Assembly: GCF_003651185.1 (NCBI RefSeq)
Contig: NZ_RCDC01000004.1
Location: forward strand, 1,412,659 to 1,476,658
Direction: 5' to 3'
Origin: Stenotrophomonas rhizophila
GTDB taxonomy: Bacteria > Pseudomonadota > Gammaproteobacteria > Xanthomonadales > Xanthomonadaceae
Length of the DNA stretch: 64,000 bases
Shown here piece after piece: positions 1-8,156 of the stretch; position 1 is the first letter of the stretch, and each line of letters starts with the position of its first letter. The position numbers and the translations under genes are program-made. A model generated the notes under the pieces. It saw only the letters and a program-made list of their open reading frames with translations, had not been told where the DNA came from and did no database searches.

Positions 1-161
1 GCCGCGGTGCGTCCGATCACGTCCTTGCGCGACTTCAGGCCCAGCCGGCGCAGCATGGTCTGGTTGATATGCGTGTAGCGCCCGTCGCAGTCCTTCATGA
101 AGAACAGGACGTCGGGGATCGCATCAAACAGGGCTTCGATGTCGGCGGGTTCAACGCGCAT
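1..161 (-). CDS. PAS-domain protein, N-terminal part (truncated by window edge)
   Basis: Only the first 53 codons are present; the gene continues beyond the left edge. The ATG lies at 161-159. The residues form the start of a PAS sensor fold: a helix with an AIPDVLFFMKD segment, then GRYTHINQTMLRRLGL, a pattern typical of PAS domains in signalling proteins. It is divergent from katE. In related bacteria such an N-terminus is often found on AraC-type regulators or sensor proteins, but the output domain is outside the window, so regulation of katE by this gene is only a guess from position. Confidence 0.6.
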   Translation of the reverse strand, partial: MRVEPADIEALFDAIPDVLFFMKDCDGRYTHINQTMLRRLGLKSRKDVIGRTA

Positions 162-343
162 GCGGTTGGGGAGAACAGGGGAAGACGCGCCCAAGGATAC
201 CTGCCCGCACGCGCGCCACCCAGCGCCGGGGCACCGCATGTGAAGCGCGGGTGCAAGCAGCGCCCGGTTTTCGCACCCTCGATTAACGCCCCGGCCGCCA
301 GTGTGAAGCGATCCCCCTTCCCGCCAGCTCCCGGAGTCGCCTC

Positions 344-2434
344 ATGGCCGCCAGCAAGAAAAGCACGAAGAACGCCCCTGCACCCGCCACCGATGTCCGC
401 GGCGAGGGGGATGAACTGCACCAGCGTGCGGGCAACGGCCACCCGGTGCTGACCACCAACCAGGGCATCCCGATCGGTGACAACCAGAACTCGCTGCGGG
501 CCACCCCGCGCGGGCCGACCCTGCTGGAAGACTTCATCCTGCGCGAGAAGATCACCCACTTCGACCATGAGCGCATCCCGGAGCGCATCGTGCATGCGCG
601 CGGCAGCGCAGCGCACGGTTACTTCGAGCTGACCCGCTCGCTGGGTGAGTACACCCGCGCCCGGATCCTGAGCGAAGTGGGCGTGCGCACCCCGCTGTTC
701 ACCCGCTTCTCCACCGTGGCCGGCGGCGCCGGTTCGGTCGATACCCCGCGCGATGTGCGCGGCTTCGCGGTGAAGTTCTACACCAAGGAAGGCAACTGGG
801 ACCTGGTCGGCAACAACATCCCGGTGTTCTTCATCCAGGACGCGATCAAGTTCCCTGACCTGATCCATGCAGTGAAGATGGAGCCGGACCGTGCCTTCCC
901 GCAGGCGGCCAGCGCACACGATACTTTCTGGGACTTCGTGTCGCTGATGCCCGAATCGATGCACATGATCATGTGGGCGATGAGCGACCGCACGATCCCG
1001 CGCTCGCTGCGCACCATCGAAGGCTTCGGCATCCACAGCTTCCGGCTGATCAACGATGCCGGCGAGTCGACCTTCGTCAAATTCCACTGGCGGCCGAAGC
1101 TGGGTATCCAGTCCACCGTGTGGGATGAGGCGGTCAAGCTGCAGAGCGCGGACAACGACTTCCACCGCCGCGACCTGTTCGAGGCGATCACCGCCGGCGA
1201 TTTCCCCGAGTGGGAGCTGGCGGTGCAGCTGTTCACCGAGGAACAGGCCGAGGCCTTCCCGTTCGACCACCTGGATTCGACCAAGATCATTCCCGAGTCG
1301 CTGGTGCCGCTGACCGTGATCGGACGCATGGTGCTGGACCGCTGGCCGGACAACTTCTTCGCCGAGACCGAGCAGGTCGCCTATTGCCCGGCCAACGTCC
1401 CGCCGGGCATCGACTTCAGCAACGATCCGCTGCTGCAGGGCCGCCTGTTCTCCTATCTGGATACCCAGCTCAGCCGCCTGGGTGGGCCCAACTTCCACCA
1501 GATCCCGGTCAACGCGCCCAAGTGCCCGTTCGCCAACCACCAGCGCGACGGCCACATGCAGATGAACATCCCGAAGGGCCGGGTCGCTTACGATCCCAGC
1601 TCGCTGCAGGGCGACAGCCCGCGTGAGACCGCCGATGGCTTCCCCAGCCATGCCACCGCGCCGGATGACGGCCGCAAGGGCCGCGTGCGCGCGGAGAGCT
1701 TTGCCGATCACTACAGCCAGGCCCGGATGTTCTTCCGCAGCCTGGAAGCCCCGGAGCAGGCGCACCTCGCCTCCGCACTGGTGTTCGAGCTGTCCAAGGT
1801 GGAAACGGTCAAGGTGCGCGAGCGCACCGTGAGTCACCTGCGCAACATCGACGATGCACTCGCCAAGCGCGTGGCCGATGGCCTGGCGATGCCTGCGCTG
1901 CCCGAGCCGGCCGCCACGCAGACCCCGGCGCAGGATTTCCCGAAGGCGCCCGAGGTACGGATCATCGGCCGCACCAAGGACCTGCTCACCGGCCGCTGCA
2001 TCGGCATCCTGTTCGACGAAGGCTCCGATGCGGCCCTGATCGCCAACCTGCGCAAGGCCGCCGACAAGGCCGGGGCCAGCGTGAAGCTGGTCGCACCGAA
2101 GATCGGTGGCGCCAGGCTCAGCGATGGCAAGACGCTCGCCGCGGACGGCCAGTTGGCCGGCACGCCGTCGGTGGTCTTCGATGCGGTCGCCGTGGTGCTC
2201 AGCAGTGATGCCGCCAAGAAACTGAGCAAGGAATCGGCCGCGATCGATTTCGTCAGTGATGCCTGGGCCCACCTCAAGGCGATCGCCGCCGACGACGGCG
2301 CACAGGCGCTGTTGAAGGTCGCCCGGGTCGGCAACGATGCCGGGGTGGTCGAGGCCGAGGACGCAAAGGCCTTCCTTGCTGCCGCCGCTACGCGGCAGTG
2401 GGCCCGCGAACCGAAGGTGCGCGCGCTCGCCTGA
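344..2434 (+). CDS. katE: Catalase HPII, large-subunit clade with C-terminal DJ-1-like domain
   Basis: This is a haem catalase that disproportionates hydrogen peroxide in the cytoplasm. The 696-residue length fits the large-subunit clade. The catalytic His is His84 in the RIVHARG motif, the distal Asn is Asn157 in WDLVGNN, and the haem-ligand Tyr is Tyr371 in FSYLDTQ. The core ends near residue 500 and is followed by a flavodoxin/DJ-1-like domain from about residue 540 ([11 protein letters not shown] onward), as in E. coli KatE. The ATG is preceded by GGAG eight bases upstream. It is a single gene, divergent from the PAS gene; the histone-like gene follows after 36 nt and could be cotranscribed. 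All key residues are present. Confidence 0.96.
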   Translation: MAASKKSTKNAPAPATDVRGEGDELHQRAGNGHPVLTTNQGIPIGDNQNSLRATPRGPTLLEDFILREKITHFDHERIPERIVHARGSAAHGYFELTRSLGEYTRARILSEVGVRTPLFTRFSTVAGGAGSVDTPRDVRGFAVKFYTKEGNWDLVGNNIPVFFIQDAIKFPDLIHAVKMEPDRAFPQAASAHDTFWDFVSLMPESMHMIMWAMSDRTIPRSLRTIEGFGIHSFRLINDAGESTFVKFHWRPKLGIQSTVWDEAVKLQSADNDFHRRDLFEAITAGDFPEWELAVQLFTEEQAEAFPFDHLDSTKIIPESLVPLTVIGRMVLDRWPDNFFAETEQVAYCPANVPPGIDFSNDPLLQGRLFSYLDTQLSRLGGPNFHQIPVNAPKCPFANHQRDGHMQMNIPKGRVAYDPSSLQGDSPRETADGFPSHATAPDDGRKGRVRAESFADHYSQARMFFRSLEAPEQAHLASALVFELSKVETVKVRERTVSHLRNIDDALAKRVADGLAMPALPEPAATQTPAQDFPKAPEVRIIGRTKDLLTGRCIGILFDEGSDAALIANLRKAADKAGASVKLVAPKIGGARLSDGKTLAADGQLAGTPSVVFDAVAVVLSSDAAKKLSKESAAIDFVSDAWAHLKAIAADDGAQALLKVARVGNDAGVVEAEDAKAFLAAAATRQWAREPKVRALA

Positions 2435-2470
2435 GCGGCGCCACCTTCGTCACCAGACAGGAGCACGACC

Positions 2471-2959
2471 ATGCCACGCGGTGATAAATCCAGCTATACC
2501 GACAAGCAGAAGCGCACAGCCGAGCACATCGAGGAAAGCGAGAAAGCGCGGGGCCGCAGCGAGGCCACCGCCGAACGCATCGCCTGGGCCACGGTCAACA
2601 AGCAGGATGGTGGCGGGAAGAAGCGCGGCAGTGCGAACAACACGGCCGCCAAGACCGCGAAGACCTCGCCGACGAAGAAGGCAGCGGTAAAGAAAACCGC
2701 TGCCAAGAAGGCCGCTCCGAAAGCAGCCGCCGGGAAGGCCACCAAGAAGACCGTAACGAAAACGGCGAAGGAGGCCGCTGAAAAAGCGACAGCGAAAACC
2801 GCGGTCAAAAAGACGACAAAAAGAGCGGCGAAGAAGACCGTCGCGAAGCAGGCCACCCGGAAATCCGCATCAACTACCGCCGCCCGGACGCCTGCGAAAA
2901 AGACGGCAACAAAAACGACAACGACCGGCGCCCGAAAGCGAGCGGCCGGCAAGGCCTGA
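2471..2959 (+). CDS. Lys/Ala-rich histone H1-like protein with a conserved N-terminal cap
   Basis: A 162-residue, extremely basic protein. The first 57 residues form a compact conserved cap (MPRGDKSSYTDKQKRTAEH, ending WATVNKQDGGGKK) of the type often annotated as a plasmid-stabilisation protein in small stand-alone form. From residue 60 to the end it is a low-complexity array of KKA/KTA/AKK units like the tail of bacterial histone H1-like proteins. A good AGGAG lies upstream of the ATG. It starts 36 nt after katE, which suggests a stress- or stationary-phase link. DNA binding is inferred from composition only. Confidence 0.75.
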   Translation: MPRGDKSSYTDKQKRTAEHIEESEKARGRSEATAERIAWATVNKQDGGGKKRGSANNTAAKTAKTSPTKKAAVKKTAAKKAAPKAAAGKATKKTVTKTAKEAAEKATAKTAVKKTTKRAAKKTVAKQATRKSASTTAARTPAKKTATKTTTTGARKRAAGKA

Positions 2960-2987
2960 CCTGCGCACAGGGCCCGCCGTGCATCTA

Positions 2988-3014
2988 CCGCGTGCTGCCT
3001 GGAGCAGCACGCGG
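2988..3014. terminator. Hairpin between convergent genes
   Basis: An 11-bp perfect stem (CCGCGTGCTGC and its complement) with a 5-nt loop lies between the stop of the histone-like gene and the stop of the convergent membrane-protein gene. There is no T tract on either side, so it is not a canonical intrinsic terminator, but its place between two converging stops fits transcript-end formation. Confidence 0.45.
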
Positions 3015-3033
3015 CAGAGCGCAGGCGCAGCGC

Positions 3034-3822
3034 TTACCGCGGCGCTGGCACGGTGGACGGCTTCGATGGCGTGACCGTTCTAGGTGCTACCGGTTTCACC
3101 GGCAGCGGCATCGACTGCAGCCGGCGGATCGAGCCGATCGGCACGGCTTCGGCACGCCGTTGTTCCGGCCACCACAGGAACACGAACGCACTGCTGGAAC
3201 CCAGCAGTTTCGCAGTGCCGGGCAGCGCGACCGCGTCACCCCCGAGCACGACCTGCACCGACGTACCGCCCCTGCCATCGCGGATCTTCTCGGCCGAGCT
3301 GAGGGCATACAGCGCCGCGCCGAATGCCATGAAGCAGACCACCGCAATGCACATGCCGGTCAGCGGGCGCAGCCCGGAGAATTCCCAGTTCATCCACGGC
3401 GACTCCGAGAACAGCATCCGCCATCCCCAGTGCCTCGCGCGCAGGCGTGCCACCTTGGCAGGATTGCGCCGCCGCAGCGTCTCCGGCCAGCCCAGCACCA
3501 CGGCAAGCAGGGCCCCCAGCAACAGGATCAACAGGTAGGCCGGATCGCGCAGCCCGGCGACCAGGAAGTCACTGACCTGCAGGTAGTCCAGGATCGACAG
3601 CCGGAATTTGAAGTAGAAAAAGTAGCTCGACCACAGCCCCAGCACGGAGAGGAACACATATCCCGCGCTCACCATCAGCGCCGGCTCCTGCCGCAGCAGG
3701 CGCCAGATCACGGCCACCATCGAATCTTCGTTGCCATGCGTGATCGGCAGCAACGACCAATCGGTCGGCGTCTGCTCCGCCGGGACATCCCCGTGACTGC
3801 TGCCCTCGTCCCTGTTGCCCAT
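3034..3822 (-). CDS. Uncharacterised membrane protein
   Basis: A 262-residue protein of unknown function. The chosen ATG follows a strong GGGGAGGGG Shine-Dalgarno; a longer reading frame exists upstream but lacks such a site. A soluble N-terminus of about 35 residues is followed by three hydrophobic segments (around residues 45-65, 85-107 and 150-172), then a C-terminal domain of about 85 residues rich in Val and Gly and a proline/threonine/valine tail. It lies 104 nt downstream of the histidine kinase gene on the same strand, so it may belong to that transcript. No family was recognised. Confidence 0.6.
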   Translation of the reverse strand: MGNRDEGSSHGDVPAEQTPTDWSLLPITHGNEDSMVAVIWRLLRQEPALMVSAGYVFLSVLGLWSSYFFYFKFRLSILDYLQVSDFLVAGLRDPAYLLILLLGALLAVVLGWPETLRRRNPAKVARLRARHWGWRMLFSESPWMNWEFSGLRPLTGMCIAVVCFMAFGAALYALSSAEKIRDGRGGTSVQVVLGGDAVALPGTAKLLGSSSAFVFLWWPEQRRAEAVPIGSIRRLQSMPLPVKPVAPRTVTPSKPSTVPAPR

Positions 3823-3926
3823 GCGCCCCTCCCCCGTTCGGCAGAGCATCGCGCACTTTGGCGATGGACGGAAGCGGGCCCGCCCCGGATGGCACCCGGT
3901 CGCCGCGGCCGCCATGCCGGATCGCC

Positions 3927-5192
3927 TCACTGCACGCTGAAACTGGCCACCGTGGCGTGCTCGCTCCCTTCGATGCGCAGGTCGATGGCGAAGCGGGCGC
4001 ACAATCGCTGCACGATCGCCAGGCCGAGCCCGAACCCGGCACTGCCCTCGCCCCTGGTGAACGGCCGCATGATCGCCTCGGCATCGCCCGCCAGGGCGGT
4101 GTTGCGGATCCGAAGCCGCCCGCTCGCCACCTCGATGTGCACCTCACCCGAACGGGTATGCGCGAATGCATTGCCGACCAGATTGGCCAGCAGCATGTGC
4201 AGCACCGGCCCGGGCACCGGCAGGCGCACGTCGGCCGGCACGTCGACCCGCACTTCCACCGGCTTGCCCTCCAGCAGCGCGGCCTGCTCGATCACCACCT
4301 GTTCCAGTACCGGCAGCACCGCCAGTGGTGTCGCGTCCTGTTCCACGTTCTCTTCGCGGGCCAGCGTGAGCAGGGTGATGACGGTCTGTTCGAGCTGCCG
4401 CGCCGAGTGCTGCACATGCTCAAGCTGCTGCCGCCCACGCTCGGACAGGCCCGGTTCGCTGGCCAGCTGTTCGGTAGCGCTGCGGATCACTGCCAATGGC
4501 GTGCGCAGCTCATGGCTGGCATCACGGGTGAAGGCATGCTCGCGCGCAATGAAGGCACGCACGCGCCCGCTCAGATTGTCCAGGCCGCGGGCGAGCACGC
4601 CGACCTCGTCATCGGGGAAGCCCCCGGCGAACCCCACCGGCAGCCTGTCCGGCACCATCTCATCGACCAGCGCTGCCAGCTTCGACAAGGGCCGCGTGGT
4701 ACGTCGAGCCAGCCATGCGCCGGCCAGGATGGCGACCACCACCACGGCCAGTCCGGACCAGGCCAGCAGCGCCAGGATCTGGCTGCGCATCGGCCGCACC
4801 ACCAGCTGCTGGCTGACCTCGGCGACCAGCCACCCTGGCGTGGCGGCTCCTTCCGGCTGCACCGGCCGCAGGTGATAGTGCCGCCCCTGCGTACCGGCGA
4901 TCTCGCGGCGCCAGGGCTCGGCATCGAAGGTGGCCTTGAGATCGGACGGGAACGTGGCAGGGCTGTCGTGGATCGTCGTGAACGCATTGCGCGGCGGCGA
5001 CCACGTCCCACGGGTGGCCCGCTGATCCAGCTGCTGCTGCGCTTCCTGCTCAAGCATCGCATCGAAGAAGCGATCCTCCACGCTGTACACGAATACCGCC
5101 ACGTACAGGCCGAACAGGCCGGCCACCACCAATGCGAACACCGCGAAAGCCAGCATCAACCGGTTGCGCAGGCAATGCACCCGTGCCGTCAT
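3927..5192 (-). CDS. Sensor histidine kinase of a two-component system
   Basis: A 421-residue inner-membrane kinase. One transmembrane segment lies at about residues 12-33, a periplasmic part of some 120 residues follows, a second segment lies near 158-180, then HAMP, HisKA and HATPase. The phosphoacceptor is His227 in the DASHELRTPL motif. The N box (NLVGNAFAH) and a G2-type FGLGLAI motif are visible. The G1 position reads RIRNTALAGD, with Asn where most kinases have Asp, so the ATP lid is atypical. The start overlaps the stop of the upstream response regulator by 4 nt (ATGA), so the pair is translationally coupled. The stimulus is unknown. Confidence 0.9.
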   Translation of the reverse strand: MTARVHCLRNRLMLAFAVFALVVAGLFGLYVAVFVYSVEDRFFDAMLEQEAQQQLDQRATRGTWSPPRNAFTTIHDSPATFPSDLKATFDAEPWRREIAGTQGRHYHLRPVQPEGAATPGWLVAEVSQQLVVRPMRSQILALLAWSGLAVVVVAILAGAWLARRTTRPLSKLAALVDEMVPDRLPVGFAGGFPDDEVGVLARGLDNLSGRVRAFIAREHAFTRDASHELRTPLAVIRSATEQLASEPGLSERGRQQLEHVQHSARQLEQTVITLLTLAREENVEQDATPLAVLPVLEQVVIEQAALLEGKPVEVRVDVPADVRLPVPGPVLHMLLANLVGNAFAHTRSGEVHIEVASGRLRIRNTALAGDAEAIMRPFTRGEGSAGFGLGLAIVQRLCARFAIDLRIEGSEHATVASFSVQ

Positions 5193-5875
5193 GCGTCGGC
5201 CTCCAGCTTGAAGCCGACATCGTGCACGGTCTTGAGCATCGGCCGCTCGAACGGTTTGTCCAACGCCTGGCGCAGCAGGTACAGATGCGAGCGCAGCGGA
5301 TCCGACGGCGGCGCCTCATCGCCCCAGAGACGGCGGATCAACTCGCTGCGGGTCACCGTGCGCGGCCAGGCTTCGGCGAGCAGCACCAGCAGCCGATAAG
5401 CGGTCTGCGGCAACTCGATCGCCTGCTCACCGCGGCACACGGCGCCGCTACGGCGGTCGATGCCGAGCGATCCGATACGCAGCATGTGCCCGCCGCGTCG
5501 GCCGTGTCGGTGCGCCAGGGCCAGGCATCGCGCCAGCAGTTCCTCACCTGCGAACGGTTTGACCAGGTAGTCATCGGCACCGGCCTGGAAGCCGACCAGC
5601 TTGTCGGCCAGCGTGTCGCGCGCGGTCAGCATCAGGATCGGGATGTGGCGGTCGGCCTGTTCACGCAGATGGCTGCACACGCGCAGGCCATCCATGCCCG
5701 GGAGGGTGAGGTCCAGCACCAGCACCTCCGGCGGCTCTTCCAGCGCCATCTGCAGGCCGCTGCGGCCATCGGCGGCGAAGGCCACGCGATGGCCGCGGGC
5801 CTCCAGCAGCGTGGCCATGCCGGCGCGCAGCGCCGGGTTGTCCTCGATCACCAGGATGTGCAGGCCGTCGTCCAT
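5189..5875 (-). CDS. OmpR-family response regulator
   Basis: A 228-residue regulator: receiver domain at residues 1-120 with the acidic pair in LVIEDN, phosphoacceptor Asp55 in VLDLTLPGMDG and conserved Lys in LVKPF, followed by a winged-helix Trans_reg_C domain (RSELIRRLWGDEAPPSDPLR). It is the cognate partner of the histidine kinase encoded immediately downstream with an ATGA overlap. It begins 4 nt after the stop of the DJ-1/PfpI gene, so the order in the transcript is DJ-1 protein, regulator, kinase. Its target genes cannot be told from the sequence. Confidence 0.93.
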   Translation of the reverse strand: MDDGLHILVIEDNPALRAGMATLLEARGHRVAFAADGRSGLQMALEEPPEVLVLDLTLPGMDGLRVCSHLREQADRHIPILMLTARDTLADKLVGFQAGADDYLVKPFAGEELLARCLALAHRHGRRGGHMLRIGSLGIDRRSGAVCRGEQAIELPQTAYRLLVLLAEAWPRTVTRSELIRRLWGDEAPPSDPLRSHLYLLRQALDKPFERPMLKTVHDVGFKLEADA

Positions 5876-5879
5876 GGTG

Positions 5880-7010
5880 TCAGCCTTCGATCGTGTCCTT
5901 GAGCTGCTTAGCTTCGGCCATGTCCGGGTGGGTTTCCAGCAGTTTGCCGAGCACCGTGCGCGCCTGTGCCACCTCGCCCAGCCGCCAATGCGCCTGGGCG
6001 ATGCCCAGCGGCAGCTGCGGTTCGCTCATGTACGGCGCGGCCAGCTGCATGATCGCCAGCGCGTCACGTACGGCAGCATCGTCCTGCGCGGCCTGCAGCT
6101 GGTAGTAGCCGAGCACGCCGATCAGTTGGTCGTGATAGCCCGTACGGTTGCTGGCCAGCTCGTGCTTGACCGCCTCCCCCTCACCGGCCAGCAGGCGCTG
6201 CACCAGCGCCATGCTGGCCTCATCGCGCCAGGGCGTGCGCGTGACCGGGGTGCGACCGGTGGCGCGCACGATCGCCTCGGCGACGGCCGGTGTCGAATAC
6301 GGGTTCTGCCCGGTGATCAGGCGACCGTCCACCACCAGTCTGGGCATCATCAGCGGCGCCTGTTCCCAGCGCGCGCCGCGCTCGCGCAGCGCCGTTTCCA
6401 GCAGGAACGGGAATTCCTTCGCCCAGCGCTTGCCGAACACGCCCTCCTCTGCATTGGTGAAGCCGGTCACGCGCCGCCCGGCCACCAGCAGCGATCCGTC
6501 CGCCAGCCGCACGTCCACCAGCGCAGCCGGGCCGTGACAGACCGCCGCGACCACCGCGCCGCGATCGTGCATCGCGCCCAGCAGACCGCGCAGTGCGGCA
6601 TCGGCGGGCAGATCGAACATCGCCCCCTTGCCCCCGACCACGTAGACGGCCGCATAGTCGGCCGCCCGGAGGGTGGCGGTGGCGCGGGTATCGGCCAGCA
6701 ACGCGGCCGCGGCCGGATCGGCGAGGACGCGTGCATTGAAGGGCTCCTTGGCATCGAACTTGTCGGCCTCCACCGGCCCGCCGCGTGGGCTGGCCACCTG
6801 CACGGCCAGGCCGTTGTCGCGGAAGATCAGGTAAGCCTGGGCGAATTCGTCCATCTCGAACCCGGGGCGGGTCTTGCCCTGGTCACGGCCCTCGCCGCTG
6901 ACCACGATGAGCACCGTATCGCCCGCCGAAGAAGGGCGGGCATGGAGCAAGGGAACGGCCAGCAACAAGGCCAGCACGGCACCGGTATGGCGCAACAGGG
7001 ACAGCATCAT
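5880..7010 (-). CDS. Secreted DJ-1/PfpI-family protein with C-terminal TPR-like tail
   Basis: A 376-residue protein. The ATG at 7010 is preceded by AAGGAG with an 8-nt spacer; a second Met follows at once. Residues 1-24 form a signal peptide ending near LLHARPSSA. Residues about 28-250 are a DJ-1/PfpI (class I glutamine amidotransferase-like) domain with the nucleophile elbow at Cys158 in AAVCHGPAAL and the downstream VTGFTNAEE segment, as in Hsp31-like members. Residues about 255-376 look like helical TPR-type repeats (LPLGIAQAHWRLGEVAQA). It is the first gene of an operon with a response regulator and a kinase. The enzymatic role (glyoxalase, chaperone or other) is unresolved. Confidence 0.8.
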   Translation of the reverse strand: MMLSLLRHTGAVLALLLAVPLLHARPSSAGDTVLIVVSGEGRDQGKTRPGFEMDEFAQAYLIFRDNGLAVQVASPRGGPVEADKFDAKEPFNARVLADPAAAALLADTRATATLRAADYAAVYVVGGKGAMFDLPADAALRGLLGAMHDRGAVVAAVCHGPAALVDVRLADGSLLVAGRRVTGFTNAEEGVFGKRWAKEFPFLLETALRERGARWEQAPLMMPRLVVDGRLITGQNPYSTPAVAEAIVRATGRTPVTRTPWRDEASMALVQRLLAGEGEAVKHELASNRTGYHDQLIGVLGYYQLQAAQDDAAVRDALAIMQLAAPYMSEPQLPLGIAQAHWRLGEVAQARTVLGKLLETHPDMAEAKQLKDTIEG

Positions 7011-7201
7011 GGGCGGCACTCCTTGGGAAAGTGACGTCAGCCTGCAGGCCGGATGTGAATCAGAGTTCAAGCCCGCGTGGACGTGCACGCAGCTGAACAA
7101 CCGGGCCGCCGAGCGCCGTGTCGATGGCTCCATCGGCCCGAAGATGCGAAAATCCCTCCCCCTCCAGGGCAGGCCCCGCGCCAGCCGATTCCCGAGATAC
7201 C

Positions 7202-8062
7202 GTGAAGACCCCCCAAGGCTTGCAGGCGCTGATCGACGACGGCGTGATCGATGAAGTGCTCCGCCCGCTCAAGAGCGGCAAGGAAGCAGCGGTATACGTG
7301 GTCCGCAGCGGCGACGATGTGCGCTGCGCGAAGGTCTACAAAGACATGGCGCAGCGCAGCTTCCAGCAGCGCGTGCAGTACCAGGAAGGCCGCAAGGTCC
7401 GTGGCAGCCGCGAAGCGCGCGCCGTGGGCAAGGCCAGCAATTACGGCCGCAAGCAGCAGGAAGCGGCCTGGAAGAACACCGAAGTGGAGGCGCTGTACCA
7501 GCTGCGCGATGCCGGCGTGCGCGTACCCGAGCCGTACGGCTACTTCCACGGCGTGCTGGTGATGGAGCTGGTGACCGATGCCGAGGGGTATTCCGCCGCG
7601 CGCCTGGGCGAGGTCGAACTCAGTCCGGAACAGGCCCGCGAGTTCCACCAGATCCTGGTCCGCCAGGTCGTGCGGATGCTGTGCTGCGGCCTGATCCACG
7701 GCGATCTGTCGCCGTACAACGTGCTGGTCGGCCCGGAAGGCCCGGTGGTGATCGATTTCCCCCAGGTGGTCAGTGCGGCGGGCAACAATGCCGCGCGCAC
7801 GATGCTGCTGCGCGACGTCAACAACCTCACCGCGTACCTGGGCCGCTGGGCGCCGGAGCTGCTGGAGACCTGGTACGGCGAGGAGATGTGGGCGCTGTTC
7901 GAGGCCGGCGATCTGCTCCCGGACAGCGTGCTGACGGGCGAGTTCGAACAGGATGAAAGCAGCATCGATCTGGATGGCGTGCGCCATGCGATCAACGATG
8001 CGCGCGAAGAAGCGCTGATCCGCCAGCAGGGTCGCGAAGCAGCGGAAGAGAACGAGGACTGA
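7202..8062 (+). CDS. RIO-type atypical serine/threonine protein kinase
   Basis: A 286-residue protein starting at GTG; the N-terminus KTPQGLQALIDDGVIDEVL, followed by RPLKSGKEAAVYVV, is the usual start of this bacterial RIO1-like family, so the longer upstream frame was not used. The ATP-binding Lys lies in CAKVYKD. The catalytic loop is HGDLSPYNVL and the metal-binding motif is IDFPQ. The substrate in bacteria is unknown. It is monocistronic: a divergent DJ-1 gene lies upstream and a strong intrinsic terminator follows the stop. Confidence 0.9.
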   Translation: MKTPQGLQALIDDGVIDEVLRPLKSGKEAAVYVVRSGDDVRCAKVYKDMAQRSFQQRVQYQEGRKVRGSREARAVGKASNYGRKQQEAAWKNTEVEALYQLRDAGVRVPEPYGYFHGVLVMELVTDAEGYSAARLGEVELSPEQAREFHQILVRQVVRMLCCGLIHGDLSPYNVLVGPEGPVVIDFPQVVSAAGNNAARTMLLRDVNNLTAYLGRWAPELLETWYGEEMWALFEAGDLLPDSVLTGEFEQDESSIDLDGVRHAINDAREEALIRQQGREAAEENED

Positions 8063-8104
8063 GCCGGGCGCGCCGCTGCGCCGGGCGGCTGGATCGGCAT
8101 GAAA

Positions 8105-8130
8105 AAAAGCCCCGCCGATGCGGGGCTTTT
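8105..8130. terminator. Intrinsic terminator, bidirectional
   Basis: An 11-bp perfect stem (AAAAGCCCCGC and its complement) with loop CGAT and T runs on both strands lies between the convergent RIO-kinase and chemoreceptor genes. It can end transcripts from either side. Confidence 0.9.
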
Positions 8131-8156
8131 CCGTCCAACTCAGCGCGCGGGTGCCG

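Noticed and set aside
95..2272. 725-codon open frame opposite katE
   Set aside because: Antisense shadow of a catalase with all catalytic residues.
7011..7201. Possible tRNA or riboswitch in the DJ-1/RIO-kinase spacer
   Set aside because: No cloverleaf or known aptamer pattern; only a normal divergent promoter region.
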